48,815 bases of DNA. Origin: Candidatus Brevefilum sp. (lineage in GTDB: Bacteria > Chloroflexota > Anaerolineae > Anaerolineales > Anaerolineaceae). The notes beneath the pieces were generated by a model. That model was not told where the DNA came from. It did not search any database and saw only the letters and a program-made list of their open reading frames with translations. The stretch spans positions 1-48,815 of the forward strand of contig JARGGB010000017.1 in the NCBI GenBank assembly GCA_029210815.1, in the 5' to 3' direction. Below, in pieces: positions 16,450 to 24,224 of this stretch. Both the position numbers and the translations under genes were made by a program. The first letter of the stretch is position 1; each line of letters opens with the position of its first letter.

Positions 16450-17508
16450 TTAATTCTCAGGGGTTGTTGACCAGCGCTGAACACCGGACAAATTGAACGC
16501 ATAAACCAGGTTTTCACCATTGATCGTTCCCACAACAATGTATTTGTCATTCATTACAGGTGCCTGGAAAATTTCACCCTCCAGGCTTGCTTCCCATAAT
16601 GAACCACCCTCAAAGTTGAAGGCTCGTAGACCGCCCTTTTCTGTGGCGAGCACAATGCCGTCATCTAAAACGGCAACACCCCCAACAGCAGCACCTTCAA
16701 ACTCTGATTTGAAGGAAAGTGCGCCGCTTGCAGGGTCCAAAGCGTATAAATTACCACCAGCGTCAGCAAAGTATAAAAGATCATTGGCAATTGCCGGGCT
16801 GCCCCAGATGCTGTCTTCTGATTCAAAGGACCAGAGCTGTTCACCGCTGTCTGTATCAATGGCAACCATGTCATTCCCGATTGAGCCAGCAAATAAGGTA
16901 CTTCCATCCTCGCTTAATACCGGGGGACCAACAACCGCACCTTCAAGCTCAAAAGACCAGATCTCTGAGCCCTCTTTTGAAAGGGCATAAACATTGTGGT
17001 CCATCGATCCTAAGTAGATTGCATCTTCAGCAACCACAGGTTGAGACCACAGGTAATGACCGGTTTTAAATGACCAGGCTAAGTTACCATTCTCGTCGAT
17101 TGCATAGAGATTACCGTCATCGGATGGGGCATAAACAACGCCATCACCTTCAGCCGCCTGGCCGACAAAATATCCTTTAGCTTCCGAAAAAGTCCATTCG
17201 GCATTCCCTGTCTCAATGTCAATTTTATGAAGCTTATTCGCCAGGTCACCGACATAGATGAAGTTTTCGGTAACAATGGGCTGGGAATAAAACATCACCT
17301 GATTGTTTGCTTCTTCTGGAAAATGCCAATCCACTGCGCCGGATTCGGCATTTAGGCGATAAACAAAGTTACGATAGGCTACAAAGACATGTTCATCCGA
17401 AATAGCAACACCCGGGCTTCCAGTCACTCTTGGGCCAGGTGCGCATGCACTCAGGATAAACATCAATCCTAAAAGGAGGGTAAGGATTATTAAATGGGAT
17501 TTCTTCAT
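16450..17508 (-). CDS. PQQ-like beta-propeller lipoprotein (BamB-like)
   Basis: The start is taken at ATG 17508, giving 352 residues. A signal peptide with lipobox LSAC (about residues 18-21) is followed by repeated blades of PQQ type. The repeats have the form GxxYAIDENGNLAWSF, VYALSKEGSEIWSFELEGAVVGPPVLSEDG, MVAIDTDSGEQLWSFESEDSIWGSPAIAND and LYALDPASGALSF. These repeats bind no PQQ in the BamB group but form a WD-like propeller. It sits between yidD and yidC with gaps of 21 and 11 bases, a position normally without a gene. A role in envelope protein folding or insertion beside YidC is an inference from position. Confidence 0.88.
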   Translation of the reverse strand: MKKSHLIILTLLLGLMFILSACAPGPRVTGSPGVAISDEHVFVAYRNFVYRLNAESGAVDWHFPEEANNQVMFYSQPIVTENFIYVGDLANKLHKIDIETGNAEWTFSEAKGYFVGQAAEGDGVVYAPSDDGNLYAIDENGNLAWSFKTGHYLWSQPVVAEDAIYLGSMDHNVYALSKEGSEIWSFELEGAVVGPPVLSEDGSTLFAGSIGNDMVAIDTDSGEQLWSFESEDSIWGSPAIANDLLYFADAGGNLYALDPASGALSFKSEFEGAAVGGVAVLDDGIVLATEKGGLRAFNFEGGSLWEASLEGEIFQAPVMNDKYIVVGTINGENLVYAFNLSGVQRWSTTPEN

Positions 17509-17529
17509 TTTTTCTCTTCTCAAGTTAAA

Positions 17530-17823
17530 TCAGGGTAATGGATCAAATCCACCTGGATTAAAAGGATTACACCGAAAGACCCGCTTTACTGCCATCCAAC
17601 CGCCTTTAAGGGCACCATATTTATAGATTGCCTGGTAACCATAATGGGAACAGCTTGGATGAAACCGGCAGGTATCTGCGGGCAGGATGGGTGAAATGAT
17701 CAATTGGTACAGTCGTATCAGAGCAAGTAAAATCCAACGAGGGAGCGTCATTAAACGGATCGGCAGATCCCTTAAATGTGGTTCACTATTCGGTTGATGA
17801 CAAGAATCGCAATTCACTGTCAA
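17530..17823 (-). CDS. yidD: Membrane protein insertion efficiency factor YidD
   Basis: The family core runs from about residue 30 to 97 and has the signature [63 protein letters not shown]. It includes the conserved cysteines and a short amphipathic helix. The upstream frame reaches a TTG that overlaps the rnpA stop by three bases, giving 97 residues with a 24-residue extension holding CDSC. An ATG at residue 25 (17751) would give a standard-length protein but has no ribosome site, so the true start is uncertain. YidD helps YidC-dependent membrane insertion. Confidence 0.9.
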   Translation of the reverse strand: MTVNCDSCHQPNSEPHLRDLPIRLMTLPRWILLALIRLYQLIISPILPADTCRFHPSCSHYGYQAIYKYGALKGGWMAVKRVFRCNPFNPGGFDPLP

Positions 17824-18167
17824 TTCACTTTGTCTTTCATCAAGCCCGCCCTGTCAAGAAGTGATTGAAGCGCATTCACCAATGATTGATATTCAATTTC
17901 TAAAATGGGTTTTCTGGCGATAATGACAACATCAAAACCATTGTGCAAATTATCTTGAAAACCCTGGAAGGCAGATCTTATCCTTCTTTTAGCTAAATTT
18001 CGCTGGACAGCTCCCCCAACGGACCGCCCGGCAATGACTGCTATTCGATTTTTTTCTAAATTATTCGATAAAAAACCTACAACAATCGCTTTGTGTGCAC
18101 TGGAAAGACCATCTTGCCGCACACGTTTGATATCTTCACTGCGAGTTAATCGTGAACTTCGCTTCAA
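17820..18167 (-). CDS. rnpA: Ribonuclease P protein component
   Basis: The 115-residue protein is the protein subunit of RNase P, which matures tRNA 5' ends. The RNR signature is [30 protein letters not shown] (about residues 39-68). The start is TTG at 18167, supported by AGGA six bases upstream, and the gene follows rpmH by 57 bases as is nearly universal. The C-terminal helix is [14 protein letters not shown]. The stop overlaps the proposed yidD start. Its RNA partner (rnpB) was not seen in this window. Confidence 0.95.
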   Translation of the reverse strand: MKRSSRLTRSEDIKRVRQDGLSSAHKAIVVGFLSNNLEKNRIAVIAGRSVGGAVQRNLAKRRIRSAFQGFQDNLHNGFDVVIIARKPILEIEYQSLVNALQSLLDRAGLMKDKVN

Positions 18168-18224
18168 TCAACTTCCTGTTCAGCGGTACAACTAACTTCG
18201 TTGAATTTCATATGTCCTGGTATT

Positions 18225-18395
18225 CTACCAGCGGACCTTTTTCACGTGGTTATTCGCCGTTTTGGCCAGTTGATGTCGACCCTTTGCTCGGCGTCGTTTC
18301 AATACTTTTTGACCGCCCTTGCTTTTCATTCGCGCACGGAAACCGTGAACTCGAACGCGTCGTTTTCGCTTGGGCTGATATGTTCGCTTTGGCAT
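18225..18395 (-). CDS. rpmH: 50S ribosomal protein L34
   Basis: Translating the minus strand from ATG 18395 gives 56 residues beginning [20 protein letters not shown], continuing with [20 protein letters not shown] and ending in NNHVKKVRW. This is the standard L34 pattern (KRTYQP...HGFRARM...GRKVL..RRAKGR..L) with a slightly long C-terminus. It is a small basic protein of the large ribosomal subunit. AAAGGA lies about 12 bases before the start. It is the first gene of the rnpA-yidD-yidC-jag operon and has a strong promoter upstream. Confidence 0.97.
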   Translation of the reverse strand: MPKRTYQPKRKRRVRVHGFRARMKSKGGQKVLKRRRAKGRHQLAKTANNHVKKVRW

Positions 18396-18463
18396 TTTCA
18401 ATGAGTCCTTTCTTTAATGATTTTCTTTCTTTCCTAACACTCGCGCATTAAGGACAGCCACCA

Positions 18464-18493
18464 ATTATACCGTAAGCCCATATCATGGTCAAA
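18464..18493 (-). promoter_or_regulatory. Strong sigma-70 type promoter of the rpmH operon
   Basis: On the minus strand TTGACC (18488-18493) is followed after 18 bases by TATAAT (18464-18469). Transcription would begin about 60 bases before the rpmH start. Confidence 0.75.
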
Positions 18494-18623
18494 CAAAACA
18501 AGGCCGCTGTCAATGAACATGTTGATTTTAACAGATCACATCAAAAGGTCAAGCTACTCGATAATTCGCGAAGGGCGATCGCAAAGTCAAAATAGACAAT
18601 TTGCTTTGAATTTTAATCATAAA

Positions 18624-18725
18624 GGGCGGGTGGGGATAGAGCTCCACCCCTACAACACATTTATTAAATTTAAAAAATTCACAATCAAAATTCTCTGTAG
18701 GGGCTGCCCTCTGTGGCAGCCCGAG
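18624..18725. repeat. Pair of oppositely oriented palindromic dispersed-type repeats
   Basis: One unit ends in CCCCTACA (18647-18654) and the other starts with TGTAGGGG (18696-18703), an exact inverted match. Each unit has its own hairpin: GGGTGG/CCACCC at 628-649 of this kilobase, and GGGCTGCC (18701-18708) with GGCAGCCC (18715-18722). This is the look of the GTAGGGGC...GCCC intergenic repeats common in many genomes. The rest of 18494-18849 shows nothing I can name. Confidence 0.6.
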
Positions 18726-18849
18726 AAAGAACATTTGTTGTACTAATCCATCCTAATAAATCGAAAATTTGTTGATCGGGTTCTAATAATCAACTTTGCG
18801 GTCGCCCTGATATTTAGCGGAATTACAAATGGTCGTTAATACTCCACAA

Positions 18850-20142
18850 TTACTCGCTGAGGCTCGCAAGCCTTCCTATTAATGCACTTCGAGCCGGATG
18901 ATCGTCCTCAAGGACAACCGGTGTGATCCTGTTCCACAGGTTATCCTTTGCTACTGTGTAAACACGGATGTAATTGTCTGTCAATCCAGAGAGGTCCCAG
19001 CCTCCATCCTGATTTAACCGGCTGGACTCCCATAAGACCTTCTTATTTGTTCCGATGAACTGCCCCCGGTATTCACGTCCTGCGTCGGCAAAGATGCGGC
19101 GTAAAGCAGCATTACGCGCCTTTGCAGTCTGCATCGGGACACGGTCCTTCATTTTAAATGCAACGGTGCCCGGTCGAGGCGAATAGGTGAACACATGCCC
19201 GCCAGCAAAGCTGATCGATCGGATAAATGCTGCTGTTTGCTCAAAGTCCTCCCGAGTTTCACCGGGAAAACCCGCAATCACATCGGTTGTGATCGCAATG
19301 TCCGGGAGGGCATCACGGATCGCATTGATTAACTGCTGATACTCATCCGTGCTTATCGGCCTGCCCATGGCTTTTAATATACCATCATTTCCTGATTGCA
19401 GCGGAATGTGAAGGTGACGGCACAGTCGCTCATCCCTCCAAAAGGACAACAAAGCCGGGTCAAAATCCCAGGGTTCGATTGATGATAAACGCAACCTGGC
19501 GTACCCGCTGATGGACAGCACGCCCTCAAGCAAATCCGCCATACTTTTAACACCGGGCAAATCACCACCCCAGCCCCCCAACTGGACGCCGGTTAATACA
19601 ATTTCGTTGGCACCGCCATCAGTGGCAGCTCTGATATCTCTGGAAATTTCTGTTAGCTGTCGTGAGCGGGATCTTCCCCTGGCGATCCTCGTCAGGCAGT
19701 ATGTACAGTGGTTATCGCAGCCTTCCTGCACCTTGATAAAAGCCCGTGTACGTCCCCGATCACCAGGCAGCGGCTCTCGAACAAGGTCTAATTTACTGAT
19801 CACTTCTGGTGACAAACCCAGGATTTTTGAGACGAGATTCTCTTTTTCTTCGTTGTCAAGCACATCGGTGACCCCTTCAAGCCCAAGCGCTTTTTCCGGG
19901 TACAAGGTTGCCCAACAGCCTGTGGCGATCACCCGGGATGCGCTTTTACGCGCTGCACGCCGTAATTTCTTCCTCGAATCTGCTGCCGCCTTGACCGTCA
20001 CCGCGCAGGTGTTGACAATCGCCAGGTCAGCATCTTCCGGGTTCCCTACAATTTGATGGCCTAATGCTCGGAAGATATTCGCCAGGGATTCAACCTCGCT
20101 CTGGTTTAATCGACAACCAATAATGTCAAAAAATATTTTCAT
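18850..20142 (-). CDS. mtaB: tRNA t6A37 methylthiotransferase MtaB
   Basis: The 430-residue protein belongs to the MiaB/RimO/MtaB methylthiotransferases. The N-terminal UPF0004 domain has cluster cysteines C10 (in GCRLNQSE, the MtaB/RimO-like form), C46 (NTCAVT) and C76 (TGCWA). The radical SAM motif is C142-x3-C146-x2-C149 (EGCDNHCTYC), followed by ARGRSRSR and GVQLGGWG. A TRAM-like RNA-binding segment ends the protein (KKVLWESSRL to IRVYTV). MtaB adds a methylthio group to t6A37 of tRNAs reading ANN codons; the GCRLNQSE form and the GVQLG motif favour MtaB over MiaB. No Shine-Dalgarno is visible; it starts 9 bases after the lipoprotein stop. Confidence 0.9.
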   Translation of the reverse strand: MKIFFDIIGCRLNQSEVESLANIFRALGHQIVGNPEDADLAIVNTCAVTVKAAADSRKKLRRAARKSASRVIATGCWATLYPEKALGLEGVTDVLDNEEKENLVSKILGLSPEVISKLDLVREPLPGDRGRTRAFIKVQEGCDNHCTYCLTRIARGRSRSRQLTEISRDIRAATDGGANEIVLTGVQLGGWGGDLPGVKSMADLLEGVLSISGYARLRLSSIEPWDFDPALLSFWRDERLCRHLHIPLQSGNDGILKAMGRPISTDEYQQLINAIRDALPDIAITTDVIAGFPGETREDFEQTAAFIRSISFAGGHVFTYSPRPGTVAFKMKDRVPMQTAKARNAALRRIFADAGREYRGQFIGTNKKVLWESSRLNQDGGWDLSGLTDNYIRVYTVAKDNLWNRITPVVLEDDHPARSALIGRLASLSE

Positions 20143-20151
20143 AAAAGGAAA

Positions 20152-20829
20152 TCAGGGCTTAATAACAATAAAATCATCAAATAAAATATCCACGCCGGCT
20201 TCAGAGAAGTTGCCAACAATTAAGCCGACATCGCCATACTTAAAAGTCGCGTCTTCAGCCTGGATTAGCGGCGTGTCATTAACAACAAGAGCTAATTGAT
20301 TCCCCTTGCACAGGGCAATGATTTCATTTTCTTCGCCATCCCGATGAATGTTCTCACTAAAATCCATATGCGCTTGGGCGATCAAACTTTGCCGCCCTGC
20401 TGCCATCTTATAAATGCCATAATAGCCGTCCGAGCCAATCACCAATGCATAATAATTGGCAGAATCCTGGTAGCGGCACAGCACCCCAACCATGTTGTCA
20501 CTTGGACCGCCCAGCTGCCTGGCCTTTGTGTAAATCAGGGTGTCCGAAAAGTTCAAGCCAGGGGTGCTCCAGAATTGATATTGTGGCACATTTGCCCACA
20601 AACGAAAGCCGCCAGATTGATGCCCCGCAAAACTTATAGAATCTTCATAGGTACGCCAGCCGCCCGTTGTAAAAGAAAAATCATCTTTAAACAGGACGCT
20701 TTCATCCCCGACCCAGAGCAATTGATCAGCAGCAAGGGCACCAGCCTGGCATCCACCCAGGGCAAACGAAAGAATGATCATCATAAGAAAGATTATTCGT
20801 TTCATCTTTAAGATCCGGCTCATAATCAT
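20152..20829 (-). CDS. Lipoprotein with a laminin-G/concanavalin-like domain
   Basis: I place the start near ATG 20829, preceded by GAGGT about 12 bases away; ATG codons at 20823 and 20805 are alternatives, and the frame stays open further upstream. The roughly 225-residue product has a hydrophobic signal ending in lipobox LGGC. The mature part (from DDFSFTTGGWRTYED to VDILFDDFIVIKP) has the beta-sandwich pattern of domains related to DUF1080/LamG: FRLWANVP, ARQLGGPSDNMVGVLCRYQD, NYYALVIGSDGYYGIYK and GDVGLIVGNFS. Similar domains bind or cleave carbohydrate, but no catalytic residues are evident. It is probably exported and lipid-anchored, and cotranscribed with mtaB. Confidence 0.7.
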   Translation of the reverse strand: MIMSRILKMKRIIFLMMIILSFALGGCQAGALAADQLLWVGDESVLFKDDFSFTTGGWRTYEDSISFAGHQSGGFRLWANVPQYQFWSTPGLNFSDTLIYTKARQLGGPSDNMVGVLCRYQDSANYYALVIGSDGYYGIYKMAAGRQSLIAQAHMDFSENIHRDGEENEIIALCKGNQLALVVNDTPLIQAEDATFKYGDVGLIVGNFSEAGVDILFDDFIVIKP

Positions 20830-20924
20830 TATTGAAGCATACCTCAGTTGGCAGCGAATTGTTTCATCAGAAATTATAACCCACACGCAAGTTTGTTATA
20901 AGTTTTTACAATGCTTCTAATTGG

Positions 20925-21156
20925 AAACCCTCACCCTGCTTTCTGCCTTTGGCAAGAGAGAGGGTTTTTTATATGGACGTTTTCTAAAAGTTGAGCTGAA
21001 CTTCCTACGTTTTTCTATCATGTTCTTCCTCCAGTTTTTATTATAGTTCCCTTAATCTATTGTCTTGTTTAACTGGGGAAGTTCAAGGTGTAACCCATGT
21101 GCCCGAACGGTTGTTAACGCTGAACCCGGTTTTTCTCCTTCCCTTCAGGGAGGGAG
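20925..21156. repeat. Two degenerate palindromic intergenic repeats
   Basis: AAACCCTC (20925-20932) pairs with GAGGGTTT (20960-20967), with an inner TCTGCC/GGCAAGA pairing. CTCCTTCCC (21135-21143) pairs with GGGAGGGAG (21148-21156) around loop TTCA and is followed by GGGGGTAGGTGG. Both look like short dispersed repeats rather than terminators, as no plus-strand gene ends here. Between them I see nothing coding. Confidence 0.45.
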
Positions 21157-21255
21157 CAGGGGGTAGGTGGTCATTTGAATTATTAACCACATGAGTTAGA
21201 GGTATCATATCAGGATCAACCAATTAGCATCATTTATGCACGGTGTGCGACCTTA

Positions 21256-21281
21256 AATAAAAAACGCCCGTAATGGGTGTT
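21256..21281 (-). terminator. Terminator downstream of the 6S RNA
   Basis: On the minus strand AACACCC-ATTAC-GGGCGTT forms a short stem with one mismatch, followed by a T-rich run (TTTTTTATTT). It is about 20 bases past the 6S RNA end. Confidence 0.65.
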
Positions 21282-21302
21282 CACTCCAGCCGAAATTAAT
21301 TT

Positions 21303-21479
21303 ACAAAAAAATACCCCGCCGTGCCGTGTGGAGCTGAGTTTTGAACCTGCGTAAGCAGGTTTGTCGTACCCATCCGCTCTGCCTTGACATAAGTCTATCG
21401 CATTACGTGATGGAGTTCTGACGTTAGTAAAGGGTGTTGGCCCAAAACTGGTATGCTGCATCACGAACACAGCAGGGTA
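21303..21479 (-). ncRNA. ssrS: 6S RNA
   Basis: Read on the minus strand, TACCCTGCTGTG (21479-21468) and CACGGCGGGGTA (21323-21312) form a 12-pair closing stem with G-U wobbles, followed by a T-run. Just inside the 5' arm is GTTCGTGATGCAGC. On the 3' side is a perfect hairpin AACCTGC-TTAC-GCAGGTT (around 21343-21360) before the closing stem. This arrangement (closing stem, central bubble with a 3' hairpin, long terminal arm, about 177 bases) matches 6S RNA, including TGTTCG and GGTTCAA elements seen in E. coli 6S. 6S RNA mimics an open promoter and sequesters housekeeping RNA polymerase in slow growth. Exact ends are estimates. Confidence 0.72.
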
Positions 21480-21485
21480 AATTAC

Positions 21486-21516
21486 TTATACCATAAATCC
21501 AAATCATTGAAAAGAA
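21486..21516 (-). promoter_or_regulatory. Candidate promoter of the 6S RNA gene
   Basis: On the minus strand TTTTCA is followed after about 17 bases by TATAAG, which ends 6-7 bases before the start of the 6S closing stem. This places transcription start exactly at the RNA 5' end proposed from structure. Coordinates are approximate. Confidence 0.55.
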
Positions 21517-21625
21517 GCGAAATGTTAAGAATCTCAACACATGAGTACTCTATGATCATTTTTTTTCATTTGTAAAAAATTATGGTAATCTAAATGAGAA
21601 ACAGCATTATTCAGAGAGATTTCCC

Positions 21626-22201
21626 ATGAGAACATTCGTTGCAATCGATTTTTCTCCCCAAATCAGGGGAAAAATCGGCGAGATCATTAAATACTTTAAA
21701 ACACAAACCCCGGATTACGCGCTGAAGTGGGTGGAACCGCAGAACCTGCATATGACCATCAAGTTCCTCGGGGAAATATCTGAAGGGCACCTCCAAACCA
21801 TCAAGGACCTACTTTCAGACACCATTAAGGGGAGAAGCTCATTTGAAATTGAGGTGACTGGCATGGGCATGTACCCCAGTGCGCACAAACCCCGGGTGAT
21901 CTGGTTAGGCATTGAAGGCAGTGGCCCGTTGAAGGACATCCACAAAAGCCTTGACCAGGCTTTGCAAAAAGCGTCCATTCCACCGGATAAACGCGGGTTG
22001 AGCCCTCATCTGACCATTGCCCGGATTCGCAGTAATGTGGAAACGCTGATTGTACAGGATATTGGCAAAACACTCTCCCAATTCAAGATCGATTCTTTAG
22101 GAATATGTACCGTTTACAAAGTCGTTCTTTACAAAAGTACATTGACGCCGGGGGGTCCAATTTACGATCCCTTATTGTCCATCCCGCTGGATAAAGTATA
22201 A
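21626..22201 (+). CDS. thpR: RNA 2',3'-cyclic phosphodiesterase (2'-5' RNA ligase family)
   Basis: The 191-residue protein is a 2H phosphoesterase. The two catalytic H-x-T motifs are HMTIKFLG (about residues 42-49) and HLTIARI (about 130-136), with the N-terminal RTFVAIDFS strand typical of ThpR. Members hydrolyse 2',3'-cyclic phosphate RNA ends and can ligate tRNA halves in vitro. The length is normal. GAGAG lies about 9 bases before the ATG. It is followed by rsfS after 41 bases on the same strand. Confidence 0.93.
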   Translation: MRTFVAIDFSPQIRGKIGEIIKYFKTQTPDYALKWVEPQNLHMTIKFLGEISEGHLQTIKDLLSDTIKGRSSFEIEVTGMGMYPSAHKPRVIWLGIEGSGPLKDIHKSLDQALQKASIPPDKRGLSPHLTIARIRSNVETLIVQDIGKTLSQFKIDSLGICTVYKVVLYKSTLTPGGPIYDPLLSIPLDKV

Positions 22202-22242
22202 TTTGGTAGATCAGTGAATTCTATAATACAGAGAGGTGACAT

Positions 22243-22587
22243 CTGGAAGCAATAAATTTAGCAAGAAACATCGCGAATTACCTGGAACAAAAGAAGGGGG
22301 AAGACATCGTTGTCCTGGACATCAAAGGCATTGCATCGTTTACGGACTATTTTGTTATCGCCAGCGGCACAAGCAAACGCATGCTTCAAAGTCTGGCAAG
22401 CAGCCTGGGTAGAGAAGTAAAGTCAAATTATCGCCTGACCAACCAGCCGCAAGGCAACCCTGATTCTGGCTGGATTGTCCTGGATTACGGTGATGTGGTT
22501 GTGCATTTGTTCTCCCCCAAAGAAAGGGATTATTACCTGCTGGAAGACCTTTGGTCCGAGGGCAATGTGGTGCTGCGATTGATGTAA
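22243..22587 (+). CDS. rsfS: Ribosomal silencing factor RsfS, probable CTG start
   Basis: In frame with a known-looking C-terminal part, the sequence reads back to residues LEAINLARNIANYLEQKKGE and DIVVLDIKGIASFTDYFVIA, the full N-terminal half of RsfS. Downstream are SGTSKRMLQSLA, SGWIVLDYGDVVVHLFSPKERDYYLLEDLW, all family hallmarks. An in-frame TGA sits at 22237, and between it and the core there is no ATG, GTG or TTG. CTG at 22243, preceded by GAGAGGTGA, gives 114 residues, the normal family size. The first ATG (22381) would lose the conserved core. RsfS binds L14 and blocks subunit joining in starvation. A sequencing error in the start codon is the alternative. Confidence 0.9.
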   Translation: MEAINLARNIANYLEQKKGEDIVVLDIKGIASFTDYFVIASGTSKRMLQSLASSLGREVKSNYRLTNQPQGNPDSGWIVLDYGDVVVHLFSPKERDYYLLEDLWSEGNVVLRLM

Positions 22588-22647
22588 ATAGATTAACTAC
22601 TCTGGAATAATTTTCCCCAGACATCAGAAAAAAATACACAATACAAA

Positions 22648-22676
22648 AAGCGCTGCTTCAATTTGAGGCAGCGCTT
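22648..22676. terminator. Bidirectional terminator between rsfS and bcp
   Basis: AAGCGCTGC (22648-22656) pairs perfectly with GCAGCGCTT (22668-22676), with A-rich sequence on the left and T-rich on the right. It separates the convergent genes. Confidence 0.85.
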
Positions 22677-22699
22677 ATTTGATTTTTTACGAAAGTTAT

Positions 22700-23161
22700 T
22701 TACGCTGCAATAGCTTCTAAAACTTCCTGGCTGTGATCGGATGGTTTAACGTTTTCAAAGACACGTTTGATCTCGCCTTCAGGCCCAATAACATAGGTTG
22801 TTCGAAAAACGCCTTCATACTCCCTGCCAAAAGACTTTTTCAAGCCCCAAACACCAAAAGCATCACAGACCGCATGATCAGGATCGGCAAGTAATGTGAA
22901 GGGCAGTGCATATTTTTCTTTGAATTTCTTATGGGACTCAACCTTGTCCGGGCTGATGCCAATGATCGTCACACCTGCCTGTTTAAAATCCGCATAGGAA
23001 TCCCTGAACGAGCAGGCTTCCTTTGTACAGCCGGGGGTGTCATCCTTGGGATAAAAATAGACAACGATTGTTTCACCCGTGTAATCCGATAATTTATGGG
23101 GCTTTCCTTCACTGTCTAGCAATTCAAAACCTGGTGCTTTCACACCTTCAGATAAAACCAT
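22700..23161 (-). CDS. bcp: Thioredoxin-dependent peroxiredoxin (Bcp/PrxQ)
   Basis: The 153-residue protein reduces hydrogen peroxide and organic hydroperoxides using thioredoxin. The peroxidatic cysteine is C45 in DDTPGCTKEAC and the resolving cysteine is C50, the atypical 2-Cys spacing of the PrxQ/Bcp subfamily. FYPKDDTPG and the later RTTYVIGPEG are conserved. The length is normal and it has no signal peptide, so it acts in the cytosol. It is a single gene with a terminator downstream. Confidence 0.96.
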   Translation of the reverse strand: MVLSEGVKAPGFELLDSEGKPHKLSDYTGETIVVYFYPKDDTPGCTKEACSFRDSYADFKQAGVTIIGISPDKVESHKKFKEKYALPFTLLADPDHAVCDAFGVWGLKKSFGREYEGVFRTTYVIGPEGEIKRVFENVKPSDHSQEVLEAIAA

Positions 23162-23237
23162 TTCATTCCTCCTTTAATTTTTATTATTATTTATATGTTT
23201 AGTATAGGCTTAAGTCAAAACCAGTGCAATTTTTTGT

Positions 23238-24119
23238 CTAACGAATCCAAAAAGCAAAAGCCAGCAAATAAATCGGGATAAATAAAACGCAGGCGGTTGC
23301 AAATTGCATCAAGCCCCAAAGCGGTTTTTTGCCCCGACGCACCCCTTCCATCAACCAGATTTCAAACAAGCCGATTGGCAGAGTTAAGAAAACCGGCCAC
23401 AAAATGAACCATGGAAAACCAAGCAGGGCAATCAACGCAAGAATCAGGTAAGCCAGCAAGATCAGGGCGCTGTGAAAAACCATGGCTTTTTCCCAGCCCA
23501 CATGGGTTACAAAGGTCAGCTTCTCAGTGCGCAGGTCTTCATGGAAATTTTTCAAATCGGTCAGCAGACGGTACGCAAGGTAAACGGGAATCAAACCAGG
23601 TACAACCAGGGTCAATAAACGATGAGGTTCAGAGGATTGAGTGAAATATGCAATGGCAGGTGGAAAAACCACAAACAGCAGCGTTTCAATCAGAATTTTA
23701 TACGGTCGAAGAGCTTGTCTGACATCAGATAGGTAGTAGATGCCGCCTAAAACAACAAAACAAAGGATCAAAAAGGTCAATCCATCCCACAAGAAACGCC
23801 GCATCATCCAATCAACAAAGATTGTCATCGATGCCGTTAATAAGGTCGCGATCACCAGGGCAATCACCCACCGCAGCCGTTTGATTTCATTTAATTTGGC
23901 ATCTTTCGGCCAGTTTTTAATATTCCGCAGCTGCCCGAGAATTTTCAACAATTCTATGCTCAAGATCACAAATAACAGAAACAAGCCGCCCTGGATCAAA
24001 GCTCCCCAATCTTTCATGTGACGAACATATTGAACCAAACCTGCCCCCAAAGCATAAGTCGCAAGCATGCTCCCCAATCGAAAGGGTTTGATGGCTTTCA
24101 ACAGGTATTTAAAAATCAT
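23238..24119 (-). CDS. UbiA-like membrane protein with a degenerate first motif
   Basis: The 293-residue protein has about eight hydrophobic segments. The stretch LTDLKNFHEDLRTEKLTFVTHVGWEKA (about residues 188-214) matches the second aspartate-rich motif of UbiA prenyltransferases (D-x3-D... G-K-x-T-x2-x3-G). The region where the first NDxxDxxxD motif should be reads ELLKILGQLRNIKN (about 55-68), without the aspartates. UbiA enzymes attach prenyl chains to aromatic acceptors in the membrane. Loss of the first motif suggests an altered or inactive member, or a distant homologue. No quinone pathway gene is adjacent. Confidence 0.6.
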   Translation of the reverse strand: MIFKYLLKAIKPFRLGSMLATYALGAGLVQYVRHMKDWGALIQGGLFLLFVILSIELLKILGQLRNIKNWPKDAKLNEIKRLRWVIALVIATLLTASMTIFVDWMMRRFLWDGLTFLILCFVVLGGIYYLSDVRQALRPYKILIETLLFVVFPPAIAYFTQSSEPHRLLTLVVPGLIPVYLAYRLLTDLKNFHEDLRTEKLTFVTHVGWEKAMVFHSALILLAYLILALIALLGFPWFILWPVFLTLPIGLFEIWLMEGVRRGKKPLWGLMQFATACVLFIPIYLLAFAFWIR

Positions 24120-24188
24120 TGCTGGCTCCGATCGTGATGCTTAATCTGATTTGAAATCCTTATTCAATAAATAATTTTAGCTAAATGG

Positions 24189-24194
24189 TATAAT
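24189..24194 (+). promoter_or_regulatory. Candidate -10 element of the surface protein gene
   Basis: TATAAT at 24189-24194, about 30 bases before the ATG. No convincing -35 and no Shine-Dalgarno are visible. Confidence 0.4.
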
Positions 24195-24224
24195 GGTGGC
24201 AAGTCTCAATTATCGAGCATTACT

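Noticed and set aside
18152-18451. Plus-strand frames opposite the start of rnpA and rpmH
   Set aside because: They are antisense to a clear L34 gene and have no ribosome site.
20925-20970. Possible plus-strand terminator with T-run
   Set aside because: No plus-strand gene ends nearby; better explained as a dispersed palindromic repeat.
21234-21470. Minus-strand open frame of 78 codons
   Set aside because: It runs through the stems of the 6S RNA and its terminator, has no ribosome site, and its protein has no family look.
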